A DNA stretch of 64,000 nucleotides. Source: Salvator merianae. Taxonomy: Eukaryota; Chordata; Lepidosauria; Squamata; Teiidae. The position numbers and the translations under genes are program-made. Each line of letters opens with the position of its first letter. The first letter of the stretch is position 1. The stretch is from the NCBI GenBank assembly GCA_003586115.2, contig QVOM02000126.1, positions 8,834,056 through 8,898,055 on the forward strand. The letters run 5' to 3'. Shown in pieces: positions 21,619-32,509 of this stretch. Under the pieces are notes generated by a model. It ran no database searches. It saw nothing but the letters and a program-made list of their open reading frames with translations, and was not told where the DNA came from.

Positions 21619-22061
21619 GGACCTGTTTGTACTTAGAAAATGGAACATTCCAGGACGGTTGCTAGTAAGGAGCATTTGCACCTGCAAACAGCCCCAGCTG
21701 ACTTGAAACCTACCGATAGGTTCAGTTCAGGAAAGTTTCATTCACTCCACTTCCTGGTGTGGAATGGTGGCAGGGCGGGGACTGCATGGTCGCACAAGTG
21801 CCGTCAGACAGTTGGGACCCAGGTTCAGACTTCGGGGTCTGGACACTGGCAGCCATTTTGGACCCAAGTCTGGACCCAGCTCCTCTAGGTTTGTACCCAG
21901 CTACCTAACTAGTGCATTCTCATTTGCATTGCTCCCCCTGCTGGTCAGCTCGCAAACTGATCCAGTGCTGACAAGTGTGAACACTCTTCACCATATCTGA
22001 TTCTGGCCAGCCTGAACCCTTCTAATTAGAATGTTATACTGTCCTAAGTGTGAACAGGCCG
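21619..22061 (+). mobile_element. Group A TIR element, complete, duplication AGT
   Basis: 443 bp, with ends 'ggacctgtttgtac' and 'gtgtgaacaggccg'. AGT at 21616-21618 and 22062-22064. The interior shares 'cagccccagctgacttgaa' with 20308 and 'ctgctggtcagct' with all A copies. Confidence 0.8.
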
Positions 22062-22064
22062 AGT

Positions 22065-22554
22065 GATTCTGTCACTGCCCAGTGGAACATGGATGCAGGA
22101 TCCCTCCTGCCAGCCTCTATGTTCTCTTCTGCACTGTGAGGTCCGTTGGGAGTTCTAGTGCAGCAGGAGAACTGGTGTCAGGGTGGCCTTAAGCCTGAAG
22201 AAAAAGCATTTGAAGGTAGAGTGCTCTGATAACAGGTTCTGGTCTTCCTGGTGATGCCCATGCCCATGCCCATGCCACCAGTGAGTGACCTCACTTCCTA
22301 GACATTTTCCAGACACCATAGGGCCTGCACTGTGGCAAGAGCTGCATCTACATAAGTTCCAAATGCTGTCCCGCGCAGCAGACCCAGGAACAAAGCTGCT
22401 GCAACCACTTTGTCACATGACCCATCTGTGGGGCATGATAATGGCAGCAGCCAGGCCCTAAGAGGCCATCCCTCCCCTTTGTGGAGGGATGGAGGAGATG
22501 ACTTACTGGCCTGGTTTCTAGCTAGACTGCTTTTGATCTGGACTAAATATGTCT
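22065..22554. other. Unassigned stretch with a short hexamer array
   Basis: About four tandem copies of 'gcccat' near 22256-22280; otherwise nothing recognised. Confidence 0.45.
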
Positions 22555-23010
22555 GGGCCTTTTCGCACTTCCTGTTAGCCTATTCTACGGTGGAACAGGC
22601 CTCGCAGCACAGTGACCTTCTGCACTGTGAGGCCTTGGAAAAGAGAGCAGCAGGATTTGCTGTGTGAATGCTGGCATCCTGTGTCGTGACAGCAGCCGGG
22701 AAACTTCTGGCTGCTGCCACGTTGATCAGTGATGCCATTCGATAGCCCAGGAACAAGTGCAGGTGCACCACGCGATGGCACAGGCACAGCTGTGTAGCAT
22801 GGTGCTGTTGTGCATTCACACGCAGAAGTGGGTGTGAACACAGTGTACCGGGAGCACTCCAACTGTCCCCAGTACAGCTGTGGAGCACGATTTTGTGCTC
22901 CACAGCAGGTAGTAATCAGGAGCAGCTGTAGCCTGCTCCCAATTGCCACTGCCTCCACAAAATGCAGAACTAGTGAAAACGCCCACTACTGAAAAGAGCA
23001 AAAAAGGCCC
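22555..23010 (+). mobile_element. Group B TIR element, complete, duplication TCT
   Basis: 456 bp. The ends are 'gggccttttcgcac' and 'gcaaaaaaggccc'; TCT at 22552-22554 and 23011-23013. It serves as the intact reference for the interrupted copies at 18330 and 40640. Confidence 0.8.
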
Positions 23011-23199
23011 TCTAACTTCCAGGCCATTTCCAGTCTGGTGCAAAAACAGCCCAGCTGGAAATCTCACAGGTGCAGAACTTTCATTCTGGAGCTGCAAGAC
23101 TTCGGGGCTGTGAGGCACGTGGCCCCAGTGACACCTCTACCCCCCAGGTAGAGCACGTGTGTTTTTCACGAGAGGCCTTCTCTTCAGCCTGCATCCAGC

Positions 23200-23560
23200 T
23201 CTATGTGGCTAGACTTTACTAACTCCATATCTTTCCTGTTATTCTTTCCAGGAAGCCTAGGAAATGATTAGTTTAAATCTTGCTCACCGTGCAGTGTGGC
23301 GATGCCTTATCTTTTGCTTACTTGCAGATGTGCAGAACATAAAAACATCGATCAATGGGTCGAGCAGAAAGGATAGGGGAAAGCAATTAAAGGACCGCGC
23401 CCCACCACCAACATGGCCCTGGCTGATAAGGAAGTGGAGAAACGAAAGGAAATGGTTAATTAAACTCAGAGGTCAATGGAGGGTGTCAAAACAGCAGATA
23501 AGGCTAGCTTCGGTTGTTACATGCCAACTGTTCTGCAGGAGAAGGGTGTGAAGTGTTGAC
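23200..23560. other. Repeat-free stretch, weak conserved-element candidate
   Basis: No transposon signature. It contains 'aatgattagtttaaatc', 'agcaattaaagg' and 'tggttaattaaac'. This is only suggestive. Confidence 0.2.
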
Positions 23561-24083
23561 TAGGGACATCAGAAAGGAAGACTAGATATGAAAAGAAAAC
23601 AGGAGGGTAGATACAGAAGAGCCAGATGGAAGCAGGGGAGCAGTCTCCTTTCCTTTGCAAAGGACATCATGGAAGCATTTGATGTATTTACTGGATGTCT
23701 GATACTAGGCCCTTTCCGCACGGCATGGACTATCCTGTGCCTCTCTGGCTCAGGTGATATAGCCTGGCCCATGGTAGGTCAGGCTACTGGTAGCCTGCTC
23801 CAAGGGCTGTCTGCACTGTGAACAACCCATCCGGACCCAGATTCAAAGGCTGGGAATCAAAGTTCCCAGCTGGGATTTTTTTCCACCATGTCTGCAGAAG
23901 CAGCACTGTTCTGGTGCTGCTTCCTGGTGCCATGCCAAAAAGCGGTTGTGCATGGTGTATTGGACCATGGAGGCGCCTGTCCACATGCTCTCTGTGATCT
24001 GCTGTACCACAGTGGAATGCTGGTCGACTGCTTGAAAGCATTCCATTGGTAGATACAATGGCATTTTGGCACCGTATCTTGCT

Positions 24084-24310
24084 CAGATGTGTCAGTGGCT
24101 ACTAGAATGGATGCCTAGATACCATCTCCAGGTAGGAGAGGCAGGCAGGATGCCTCTGAAGGACTTTTGCAGGGAGTTGAGAGCAGGTGCAGGTTTTGCC
24201 TTTTTATTCTGCTTGAGATGCCCAGAAGCAGTTGGTGGACCACTGTGTGAGAAGGGATGCTGGACTTAATGGGCTGTAGCCTGACCCATCAGGGCTCTTA
24301 TATTCTTATA
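24084..24310 (+). mobile_element. CR1-clade LINE (GTTCTTAT-tail family), 3' end
   Basis: 'ggctactagaatggatgcc', 'ggcaggcaggatgcc', 'tgctggacttaatgggctg', ending 'cttatattcttata'. It is 5'-truncated in the 3' UTR. Confidence 0.88.
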
Positions 24311-24569
24311 GACAAATTCATGGAGGTCAGGTGAATCAAAGGCTACTAGAATTGATGTCTAGCTACTGCCTCCAGGTTGGAGAGACAGGCAGGATGCCTT
24401 TAAAGGCTATTGTTAGGCAATCAAGAGCAGGTGAAGGTTTGGCCTTTGTCTTCTGCTTGTCAGTGCCCAGAAACAATCGGTGGGCCACTGTGTGAGAAAG
24501 GATGCTGGACTAGATGGGCTGTGGCCTGATCCAGCAGGGATCCTCTTATGTTCTTATGTTCTTATGTTC
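24311..24569 (+). mobile_element. Second CR1-clade LINE 3' end in tandem
   Basis: It begins 'gacaaattcatggaggtcag' immediately after the previous copy's tail and ends in three GTTCTTAT-type repeats. Head-to-tail arrangement in one target. Confidence 0.88.
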
Positions 24570-24686
24570 CTCGGCCTGATCTCATGCAGATGGAGCATGG
24601 CCTCCAGTAAACCAGTCCACCATGCAGACCAACCCAATATAAAGGCTGCATTGGAGTGTTTAATGGCCAGTGCGGAAAGGGCCTTA

Positions 24687-25209
24687 GGCACCTTCCGCAC
24701 TTTGGGGATTGGACAGCTCCAGTTGGATCTGCTCCTACTGCAACGGGTCCCTGTTGGAGTGGTCCAGCTATACTGGACCAAGACTGTGTACAAACTTTGG
24801 ATGACTGTTCTAGGGTAATCCCAGTGTCTCCCTGTGCTGCCCTGCCTCACTCTGTGCAAGTTTTTAACCCTGGAGTGATGGCTCTGATAACCAGGAATGA
24901 AAATTCCTGGCTTTGTGCCCTAGGGGAACCCATTTCAGTGGTGCAATTTGGTGCACTGCTGAAATCAGTCCCCCTACTAAACCCTTCTGCGTGCCTCTAA
25001 GTTCCATTCCAGGGGCCTCTGGATCACTGGTAGAACCGTTACAACAGATCTACTAGTACCTGGACCAGGCTACGCTACTCCAGTGTGGATGGAGTGGCCT
25101 AAATAGGGGGTGGGGACTCTCTCTTTCTCTTCAGAATGCTGAAGAGTGAGACCGAGAAATGAACTACGCCTCACACTATACCATGTTAAAGGTAAGTGTG
25201 GAAACGCCC
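24687..25209. mobile_element. Group D-related TIR element, duplication TTA
   Basis: 523 bp, with ends 'ggcaccttccgcac' and 'gtgtggaaacgccc'. TTA at 24684-24686 and 25210-25212. It abuts the preceding group D element, and the shared TTA is the right-hand flank of that element. A relative lies at 37032-37896. Confidence 0.78.
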
Positions 25210-25424
25210 TTAGATCTATAACGGTTCCAGTTTGGGGATAGCTAATTATGAACTGATATGGTATGATGTGCCTACCAGGCTGTTTAAGAACTGATCTCCC
25301 CCCCCACACACACACATTTAAATTCACCTAATTGCTTCTGAAAGATGCCTGCGAGAGCCACTCACTATGATTTTTCCACTTTGCTTAGGTCCCTTCTGCT
25401 CTGCCTTTAAGTATCTTTATGTCA

Positions 25425-25890
25425 GAACCTGTTCACACTTTGGTGCTAGTGAGCTTCTGGATGCTCACTAGCACAGTGCATCCACATTTTGCAGAGGCCC
25501 AAGCGTTTGGGAGTGCCTGCAGATGCTCCCAAATGCTACTAGCTGTAGATAGCTAGTAGCGTTGACTGGGAGCAGCTAGACTACTCCCGGTCAGCAGCAT
25601 TTGCAGCTGCTTCTGGGTGTGAACGCTGCCGACTGTGTGGTGTGGTGAGGCAGCAACTACAGCTGCAGCTGCGCAGTTGCGCGGTGCATTCCCAGTCGCC
25701 AAGGAAGCGGATGGACATTTCCACAGCTGCTGTCCTGGTGGGCAGGCCAGTATTTGCACTGTGAGTGCTGGAAGCCCGGTTCTACGCCGTTCCAGTCCTT
25801 GCAGTGTGGATGGCAATTGCGCTGTGGGGCTAATACCAGCATAGAACGGCACAATCATACCATTCTATGCTGTGAAGTGCGAACAGGCCT
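25425..25890 (-). mobile_element. Group B TIR element
   Basis: The ends are 'gaacctgttcacac' and 'gtgcgaacaggcct'. The order of B motifs is as at 4609, including the inner 'cattctatgctg' palindrome. Flanking triplets do not match. Confidence 0.7.
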
Positions 25891-26497
25891 GATTCCCAGG
25901 GCAGACAAACACACGCAGTCTCTAGAGAATTGCCCTGGATCCCTGAAAAGCCGATACTGTACTTACTTGTTGTGAAACGATACAAAAGCCAAGGGATTGC
26001 TGAGTGAGACCTCAGTAGGTGAGTTAAAGGGCCTGGAAGAGACAGGAGCCTTGCTGCCAAAATAAAACTGCAGCCTGGTTAATCTGGGAATAAAGTCATT
26101 CTGCCGCAGTGAATAGGCAGGGTCTGTTTGGCAGGGGATCAGAAAGAATGATTGTTTTCCATCCCAGGGGAAGGTTATATTGAAACATCCTTCATGGTGC
26201 ATTGAAGCAGCTGTCTGACCCCAGACGCACGCAGACAGACACAACAGGGAGGCAGCAACTACGGGGGAGTCGCAGGCACAGGACAGAAAAGCCCATGGCC
26301 GGTCAGATTGCTAACATTGGATGCTAAACCTTCTGCAGACCCCTGCCACTACCAAAGGTCTTTGGGCCAGGAGGAAACATAGGGCAGGCCTGGGGTTGGG
26401 TGGGTGAAGCTATAGCTCTCTGGATGTTGCCAGATTATTACTGCATCCAGGCAGCTGGCAAATTCACGTTAGAGAAATTTATGGAGGTCAGGTAAAG
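25891..26497. other. Unassigned stretch
   Basis: No exon or element recognised, except a ~22-bp scrap of LINE 3' UTR ('tttatggaggtcaggt') near 26479. Confidence 0.4.
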
Positions 26498-26596
26498 GGG
26501 CCTTTTCATACTGGGTGGCAGACTGGACCATGGTCCGGTCCAGGTGTCTACAATCCACATCCAAGTGTGGAACAAGCAGAGGCCCTGCCCCCTTCT

Positions 26597-26965
26597 AGAA
26601 GAAGAAGAAGAAGGAGAAGGAGAAGGAGAAGGAGAAGGAGAAGGAGAAGGAGAAGGAGAAGGAGAAGGAGAAGGAGAAGGAGAAGGAGAAGGAGAAGGAG
26701 AAGGAGAAGGAGAAGGAGAAGGAGAAGGAGAAGAGTTGGTTTTTATACCCCGCTTTTCTCACCTGAAGGGACTCAAAGCGGCTGACAACCTCCTGTTCTT
26801 CTCCCCACAACAGACACCTTGTGAGGCAGGTGGGGCTGTGAGAACTCAGAACGGAGCTGTGACGAGCCCAAGTCACCCAGCTGGCTTCATGCAGAGTGCA
26901 GACTCGAACCGGGAGAGATCCAGGTAAGAGTCTGACACGCTAACCACAGGGCCAGACTGGCTCAC
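26597..26965 (-). mobile_element. tRNA-derived SINE, reversed, with (AGAAGG)n tail
   Basis: On the minus strand the head reads 'gccctgtggttagcg', followed by a canonical B box 'ggttcgagtct'. The body has 'gtgacttgggctcgtcac' and 'ccccacctgcctcacaagg', and the 3' end 'gcggggtataaaaacc'. The tail has expanded to about 137 bp of AGAAGG. 'ttctag' flanks both sides as a short duplication. It resembles the widespread squamate tRNA SINEs; the name is tentative. Confidence 0.85.
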
Positions 26966-27256
26966 AGTTCTAGTACCCTCCATCCCACAGGATGGAGCAC
27001 AGACTGGGGTAGGGCGCTCAAAGGCGCGTCCTCGTTCGGTCTACCAGTAGACCTCTTTTTTGAGGTCTGCTGGTGTACAAGGGAGAGGTATACTGGATCA
27101 CAAAGGCATACGACTGCATGCCTTTGTGGGTTGGTTTAAAGTGGCAGATCCATTTCAGCAGAATAACAAAGGGCGCTGCTTAAATGGCCTCCCCCGGAAC
27201 TCCAGAGGCGAGGAAATCTTGGGCTCGGCCTTTGGGGCATTCTGAGGCCTCCTGCG

Positions 27257-27470
27257 CCAAGAAGAAGAAGGAGGAGGAGGAGGAGGAGGAGGAGGAGGAG
27301 GAGGGGGGAGAAGAAGAAGAAGAAGAAGAAGAAGAAGAAGAAGAAGAAGAAGAAGAAGAAGAAGAAGAAGAAGAAGAAGAAGAAGAAGAAGAAGAAGAAG
27401 AAGAAGAAGAAGAACTTGGTTTTTATACCCCGCTTTTCTCGGACGAAGCTGACTCAAAGCGGCTTACAAC
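27257..27470 (-). mobile_element. SINE 3' end, reversed, with long purine tail
   Basis: A ~157-bp all-purine tract of GAG then GAA units (27257-27413) is followed by 'ttggtttttataccccgc' and 'agctgactcaaagcggc'. Only the last ~60 bp of SINE body are present. Confidence 0.85.
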
Positions 27471-27983
27471 TCCAAAGCTGGTGTGAGGATTGGTGTGGAG
27501 CAGGCCATCCCAGTGCGGATGGCCTTGTTCTGCACCAGGAGTAATCCGTCCCAGCTTAGGGTGGATTGCTTATTCTGGTACAGAGTGGCCTGCCCTATAC
27601 TTGAATAAAAAAGGTAAGTGTGGAAATGGCCAAGAAGCCTATTGGTAGAGCAGGCAAGGATGGCGTTTTGGTTGCCCTAGATCAATCTATGCTCCATTCT
27701 GTGTGGATGGAGGGTAGTAGAGGGGGCAGGGGCTGTGCTAGTCTGCACTAGTATGTGGCTGGTAGAGGCCTAGTCCAGACCATGATCCAGTCTACTGGCC
27801 AGTGCAGAAAGGCCCTATGACTAGTTTGCCTGCATTCAAAGAAGTTATGGTGCTTGTTGATTCAGAGTGGGCAGAGTGTCCATCGGCCTTTTGGTCATTA
27901 GGTTTTAGGATTAAGAAGTGACTCCTTCTCCACTGGGTCACCAGAAGGAAGGAAGGGGCTACAGGATAATTTTAGCCAGGGTA

Positions 27984-28757
27984 TGGGCTATTTCTGCACT
28001 TACTAGAGTAGTGCTTAATCATGCAGCATGGACCCTGTTCACACTGCATGGCCGAAAATAGGTCCTGAAGCCAGCTACCGGTGTTCGTGTCCAATCCATG
28101 CTATGACATCAGCTGGCAAGCGTCTGGCCATAGCCATGGCGAGTGGCAGCAGTGCTGTGCACATGCATGCAAATGCACAATCACTCAGTCGGGCCTGCCA
28201 GATTGTGCAGGCCTGATTGGGCCCATGCAAAGCCCCGATCGGGCCTGCGATGCCCCAATTGGGCCTGCAATGCCAGATTGGGCTGTGCGGTGTCCAATCC
28301 AGCCTTGCAAGGCTTGATCAGGCACACACCTGATTGTTACAGTGGCAGCAGCTGGCAAGTGTCCAGCTGTTGCCATGGCGACAGGCAGGCCCCAGCAATG
28401 TGTAGCCATGACCAGCCAATCGTACCTGTGCGATGGACTGATTGCCCCAGAGCCATTGGGCCTACATGATTGGGCCGCATGATGCCCCAATTGGGCCGAT
28501 GGTGCTGGCATGATTGACCCATCTCACGGGTGTGATCAGCTGGTCACACCTGCACACTGTGTGGGCCTGCCAGTCGCCATGTCAGTGGCCTGACACTTGC
28601 TGGCCACTGCCATGGCGACGATCAGGCACACACCCAATCAGACCTCTCAAGGCCGGACTGGGCGTTGGGTGGCCCAATTCAGCATCACAGGCCTAGTCGG
28701 GGTATTGCAGGCCTGCACCCAAGATGGCTGCCACCATGCAGGTAAGTGCGAATGGAA
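27984..28757. mobile_element. Group B-like TIR element with a periodic interior
   Basis: The left end is near 'gggctatttctgcac' and the right end near 'gtgcgaatggaacc'. B motifs such as 'tagccatggcga' and 'ctgttgccatggcgac' are repeated. Bases ~28185-28330, 28440-28520 and 28640-28710 hold many diverged units of a ~20-bp word built around 'ttgggcctgcaatgcc'. Confidence 0.55.
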
Positions 28758-28919
28758 CCTTACCTGAAGCTCAACATGACTACTGTTTTGTGCACCATGG
28801 GTAGTAGCGATTGGGAGTGGATGAAGCCTGCTCCTGGTTGCTTCACCCATCTTGCGATGGAAACGCACTTGGATAGCAAGCATTCTCAATGCATGCTACC
28901 ATCAAGTGCAAATAGGCCC
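28758..28919 (+). mobile_element. Group B right-end fragment
   Basis: 'ttttgtgcaccatgggtagt', 'tagcaagcattctc', ending 'gtgcaaataggccc'. Confidence 0.55.
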
Positions 28920-29667
28920 ATGGTGTCACCAGTCAGAATTCACCAGATGTCAGGAATCTTAGAAAGAGAATCACATGTCAAGACTGCACTTCTGTTCCAA
29001 GCTATATACAAAGTGACTTCCCTGAACCCAGGGGATTCTGCAAATGTTAATAAACTCAGAAATGCAACATGCATGAAGGAGATAATTGAAACGTTGAGCA
29101 ACTGGGAATGGTGGGACATTGCTCATGCTGGGCTTGTGGGCCAGCGGATACTAACTCTGCTGTTCTACTCTACTCCCAGCATTTGGTGAGCAGCAGGTTG
29201 CTGAATTTGAGAAAGCATAACATTGCCCTTCCAGAGCAGGTTCTGCATGATGCCAGAACCTGAGCTAAAAACCTGACTGATTTTTTGTTCAGCAAGAGAT
29301 TACTTGCAGCGCCTGTAGTATTCGGCTCACACACCTTCACCTCCAGGCGAAGGGAACACTGAACTGGCCATTTTCCTGTGCTCTGAGAAGGACGGTATGT
29401 TTGCATGCTGCAACACAAGTAAACTGCTGCAGGAGTGCAGAGTTCTTCCCCAGTGGATTACCTTTATAGCATCCTAATGAGTATTATGGGCCTAGGGGGT
29501 ACTCTCAGGGCACAGGATCATGCCTGTCACGCACAGGATGCGTGCTAGCTGCAAATCAGTGCAGCCAAAGCACACATCCTGTGTAGTCCCTTGGTGATCT
29601 TAAGGTCTTAAGGAGCAGATCTTGCTTAGGTCACTAAACCAGCATCTTGGCAGTTGGCTGAGCCTGA
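28920..29667. other. Unassigned stretch
   Basis: No element recognised and no credible exon. Confidence 0.4.
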
Positions 29668-29988
29668 GGGCCCGTTCGCACTTTACACTTAGTGAGTGAT
29701 CGGATCTGCACTGCCCCATTTCCACAGTGTCTGGGAGTGTCTTCAGCCGTTCCCGGACACGACTAGCTGTGGACAACAAAGTCGTTCTCCACAGCTAGAC
29801 CAGGAGTGACTAGATTGCTCCCGGTCAGCAGTATTTGCATCTTCTTTCACCATCCGCACTGCGAGTGCTGGAGGCCCGGTATGCGGCTGTTCCAGCCCTC
29901 ACAATGCAGATGGCAGGGGCACTGTTGGGTCTTGTACAGGTGAGAATGGTATTAGTATACCATTTCTGCATGTGGGCACTACCACTTC
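29668..29988 (-). mobile_element. Group B TIR element, shortened
   Basis: It starts 'gggcccgttcgcac' and carries 'ggacacgactagctgtggac', 'gctcccggtcagcag' and 'gcgagtgctggaggcccgg'. The right TIR is decayed. Confidence 0.6.
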
Positions 29989-30165
29989 TTATCTGCTTTT
30001 GAGCCACTATTCTTTCTCCTGTGTGTGGATGCATTCACTGTGGCTAAGTATGACTATCCAGTTTGCTTGAGGCAGCCCTTGGACAATAAAGTCCCGCTGT
30101 GGAATCAGTAAAGTAGTATTCCACTGGTCCTGAAGACAAGCGATAGAGGCAAAAAAGATTCTTCA

Positions 30166-31300
30166 GGGGCCGTATTCATACTTATGGCCACAGTCCCAGG
30201 ACAGGGAGGGCAGCTATGTCCCAGGATTAGCAACCTGTCCTAAGCTGAGATGGGTTGCTTCTGTCATGGGACAAGGTCATCTGCACTGGGATGGCCTTTC
30301 TTGTGCCAGCCCCCCCCTCTGACTCCAGAGCCCTCACCAGCTTCAGAGCTGATGTATGGGGGGCGGCGGGGGGGATCTCATTCTAGTGGTGTGCCCTGGC
30401 GCACCACCAAAATAGGTTCCCCATGGTATTCCAGACCATGGAGGCATGCTATCCATATGCCTCCATGGGCCAGTATACCACTCATAGCCTGCGAGTTGAG
30501 GTCTACCAGTAAAGCAGACTAGGGCACAATTCTGGCCACCCTAGCCTAGTCTATACTCTGGGTGTGTTCAGACAGGCTATTTTAGTCACCTCCCAAGTGC
30601 ATCTAAGCCGGGGAGTCCATAAAGTCTTACCTGGAAGTCACCCTCGTGCCTCTCCATGGCTGCCTGGGTTGACTCTTCCACATTCACCTTTTCAGTGCTC
30701 TCTGGTCACCTTAGAGCTGAGCGGGGAGCACCTCAACCAATCAGAGCCTTGGAGGAACCCATGGGACAATAGCACAGGAAGGGAGGGGCACCAGTGAGCT
30801 CTCTTGCCGGCATGGGGAAACTTTTCAAACTCCTATTCTGCCTTCTGGACTTAAAAAAAGCACACTGGACTTTAGTAGTGAGGCGCTGGAGAGAGAGTCT
30901 TTCCAGTGTGCTTCTCTAATGTAGGGAAGGCAATTTAAAGAGCTTGCCCTCCTTCTCCGATTCCCCGATGCCTTGTGAAACATTTCACTCTCTCTCCCAC
31001 GCCTCCCTAGTAAAGTCCAGTGTGCTTTTTTTAAGTACAGAAGGCAGGATAGGAGTTTGAAAAGTTTCCCTGTACCAGCAAGAGCTTGCTGGTACCCCTC
31101 CTTCCTTCTCTGATTCCCCGATGCCTTAGTGAAAGTGTGTGCCTAGGAATTATTTGCTCCTTTTATATGGGCGATTTTAGAAATCCCTAGTCTGAACACA
31201 CCCTCTGTCTTGTGCGGACAGGGCATGCTAGGAGGAGATGGGCATCCCTTAAATCCGCACTAGCATGTGGAAGGGAGACCTCTAGGCACCTTTCTATCAT
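30166..31300. mobile_element. Group N composite element containing group G
   Basis: It starts like 26498 ('ggggccgtattcatac'), with 'tgcactgggatggcc'. After group G it resumes 'cttgtgcggacagggcatgc' and 'cgcactagcatgtggaagg'. The right boundary is uncertain. Confidence 0.45.
30560..31203. mobile_element. Group G palindromic TIR element, duplication TCT
   Basis: 644 bp. The termini 'gggtgtgttcagac' and 'gtctgaacacaccc' are perfect inverted repeats. TCT at 30557-30559 and 31204-31206. The interior is itself an inverted repeat: about 85 bp around 30815-30905 pair with about 30985-31085 ('aaaaagcacactggacttta' against its complement). Confidence 0.85.
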
Positions 31301-31539
31301 GGGACTGTATCTTTCCCACAGTATGTTTAAAGCAAGAGACTGCGATAGCTTTTCCCAGTTTTCTTTTATCCATCCCTTTGTCTCCACTTGATTGCAGCAG
31401 ATTGCCAGATAGTTGCATGCAAAGACTGGTCTTTCACGGCCAGGAAGCCACAGTGTTAGTAGTTTACTACAATCTAGTCTGGACTAGTATTTCATTTGCT
31501 GCTTTACGTTAAGCAAAGAGGAGAAGTACCTGCAATGTT

Positions 31540-32330
31540 TGGAGAAGCTTGTTACGGCCTGCCAGGGCTTGCCAAAGCGTCAGAGATGGATCCTTCTAAT
31601 TAAAGTCTTGACAATCAGAATTTCCGGAACAACATATGCCATTCTCATAAAGAGGCATCCCCGAAGCTTTAGGACACAGTCCTGTCCAAGCTGGGCCTTT
31701 GGTTTTCGTCTTTAATATTTTGTGGAAGATGAGGAATGCACTGGGAGAATTTCTGCGCGAGAAACATAGCAGGACAATTTACAAATTAGCTTTTAATCAA
31801 CAGATTTAATATTAATTAATAATGCATAAACAGTTTGGAGGAGAAAGCTGCGTAATTACAACTCCTCTACGGAGCCCAAAGTGTCCATTGTAGACTGCAT
31901 AAAATGTTAATTAGCATAAAATGCAATAAGGAGAATCCTCTTTTAATTATGTAATGGAGCTGATTGCAATGCATAATCAACAAAACTGCCAAATGAGTCC
32001 ACAAACTGCTTTTATCTCTCTCAGTGTGTTGTGCATGTGTGAGAATATATGTATGCATATATTGCAAATGAAGTTTTGTTTGATGAAGAAAATGTGTTTG
32101 AATGGGGAGGTTTTTAATTGCATTTAGCCCATCATCCGGGCGGCTTCTAGGAATGTCTTGAAATAACTAGCACCCTTTTGTTTAAGACCAACAGCTTCTG
32201 AAGCTGTGAAAATAATTAGTGTGCCCGGAGGGGGAAACATAATAAATATTTGCTCCATTTAGGAATGTCATTGCTGTAAGCAAGGAAGCCTTGAGTCTTT
32301 CCTTTGTGTAGGTTTCATTGTGGACCCTGC
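31540..32330. other. Candidate conserved non-coding (regulatory) block
   Basis: About 790 bp free of any transposon signature. It is AT-rich, with repeated homeodomain and POU-like words: 'tattaattaataatgcataa', 'gcgtaattac', 'gttaattagcataaaatgc', 'ttttaattatgtaatgg', 'gcaatgcataatc', 'attgcaaatgaag', 'ttttaattgc', 'aataattag'. No frame of note. The composition is typical of deeply conserved developmental enhancers. Function is inferred, not shown. Confidence 0.45.
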
Positions 32331-32396
32331 TAAAAGTTATGATTACGGACAACTACTCATTTTTGAGTGTCACTGTACTGTATGTGTGTATTTTGC

Positions 32397-32503
32397 AGCG
32401 GCAGCCACTGGCTTTAAGGGCAGGTGTTCGTAACCCGCGGAAAACACACAATTACTGTTTGCGGGGCCTCCGTACTGTTGCAGTGCGGATACCTAGGTAC
32501 AGC
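32397..32503 (+). mobile_element. Group I hAT element, left half
   Basis: 'gcagcggcagccactggc', 'ctttaagggcaggtgttcg', 'ggggcctccgtactg', as in 45198. It is cut off at the LINE fragment that follows. Confidence 0.6.
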
Positions 32504-32509
32504 CTTCAA

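Larger units (their letters stand above)
23708..24683. mobile_element. Group D TIR element carrying two LINE tails
   Basis: The ends are 'ggccctttccgcac' and 'gtgcggaaagggcc', perfect 14-bp inverted repeats. CTA precedes and TTA follows. The interior has palindromic halves ('accatggaggcgcc', 'gcatggcctcca'). LINE fragments at 24084-24569 are inserted. Confidence 0.75.
26498..27815. mobile_element. Group N composite TIR element
   Basis: The left end is 'gggccttttcatac' and the right end 'gtgcagaaaggccc'. The terminal ~90 bp on each side are inverted copies ('gactggaccatggtcc' left, 'agaccatgatccagtc' right). A SINE (26597-26965), a second SINE tail (27257-27470) and other TIR-like sequence fill the middle. 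Internal palindromes lie near 27036-27130. Confidence 0.55.

Noticed and set aside
26544..26927. Long frames encoding runs such as Glu-Gly, Arg or Phe-Ser repeats
   Set aside because: They are translations of the AGAAGG microsatellite in the SINE tail and are open in several frames on both strands.
27155..27486. Poly-Leu and poly-Glu frames
   Set aside because: Microsatellite translations in a SINE tail; the same applies to 17034-17273, 37562-37966 and 41451-41900, the last of which also runs through N bases.
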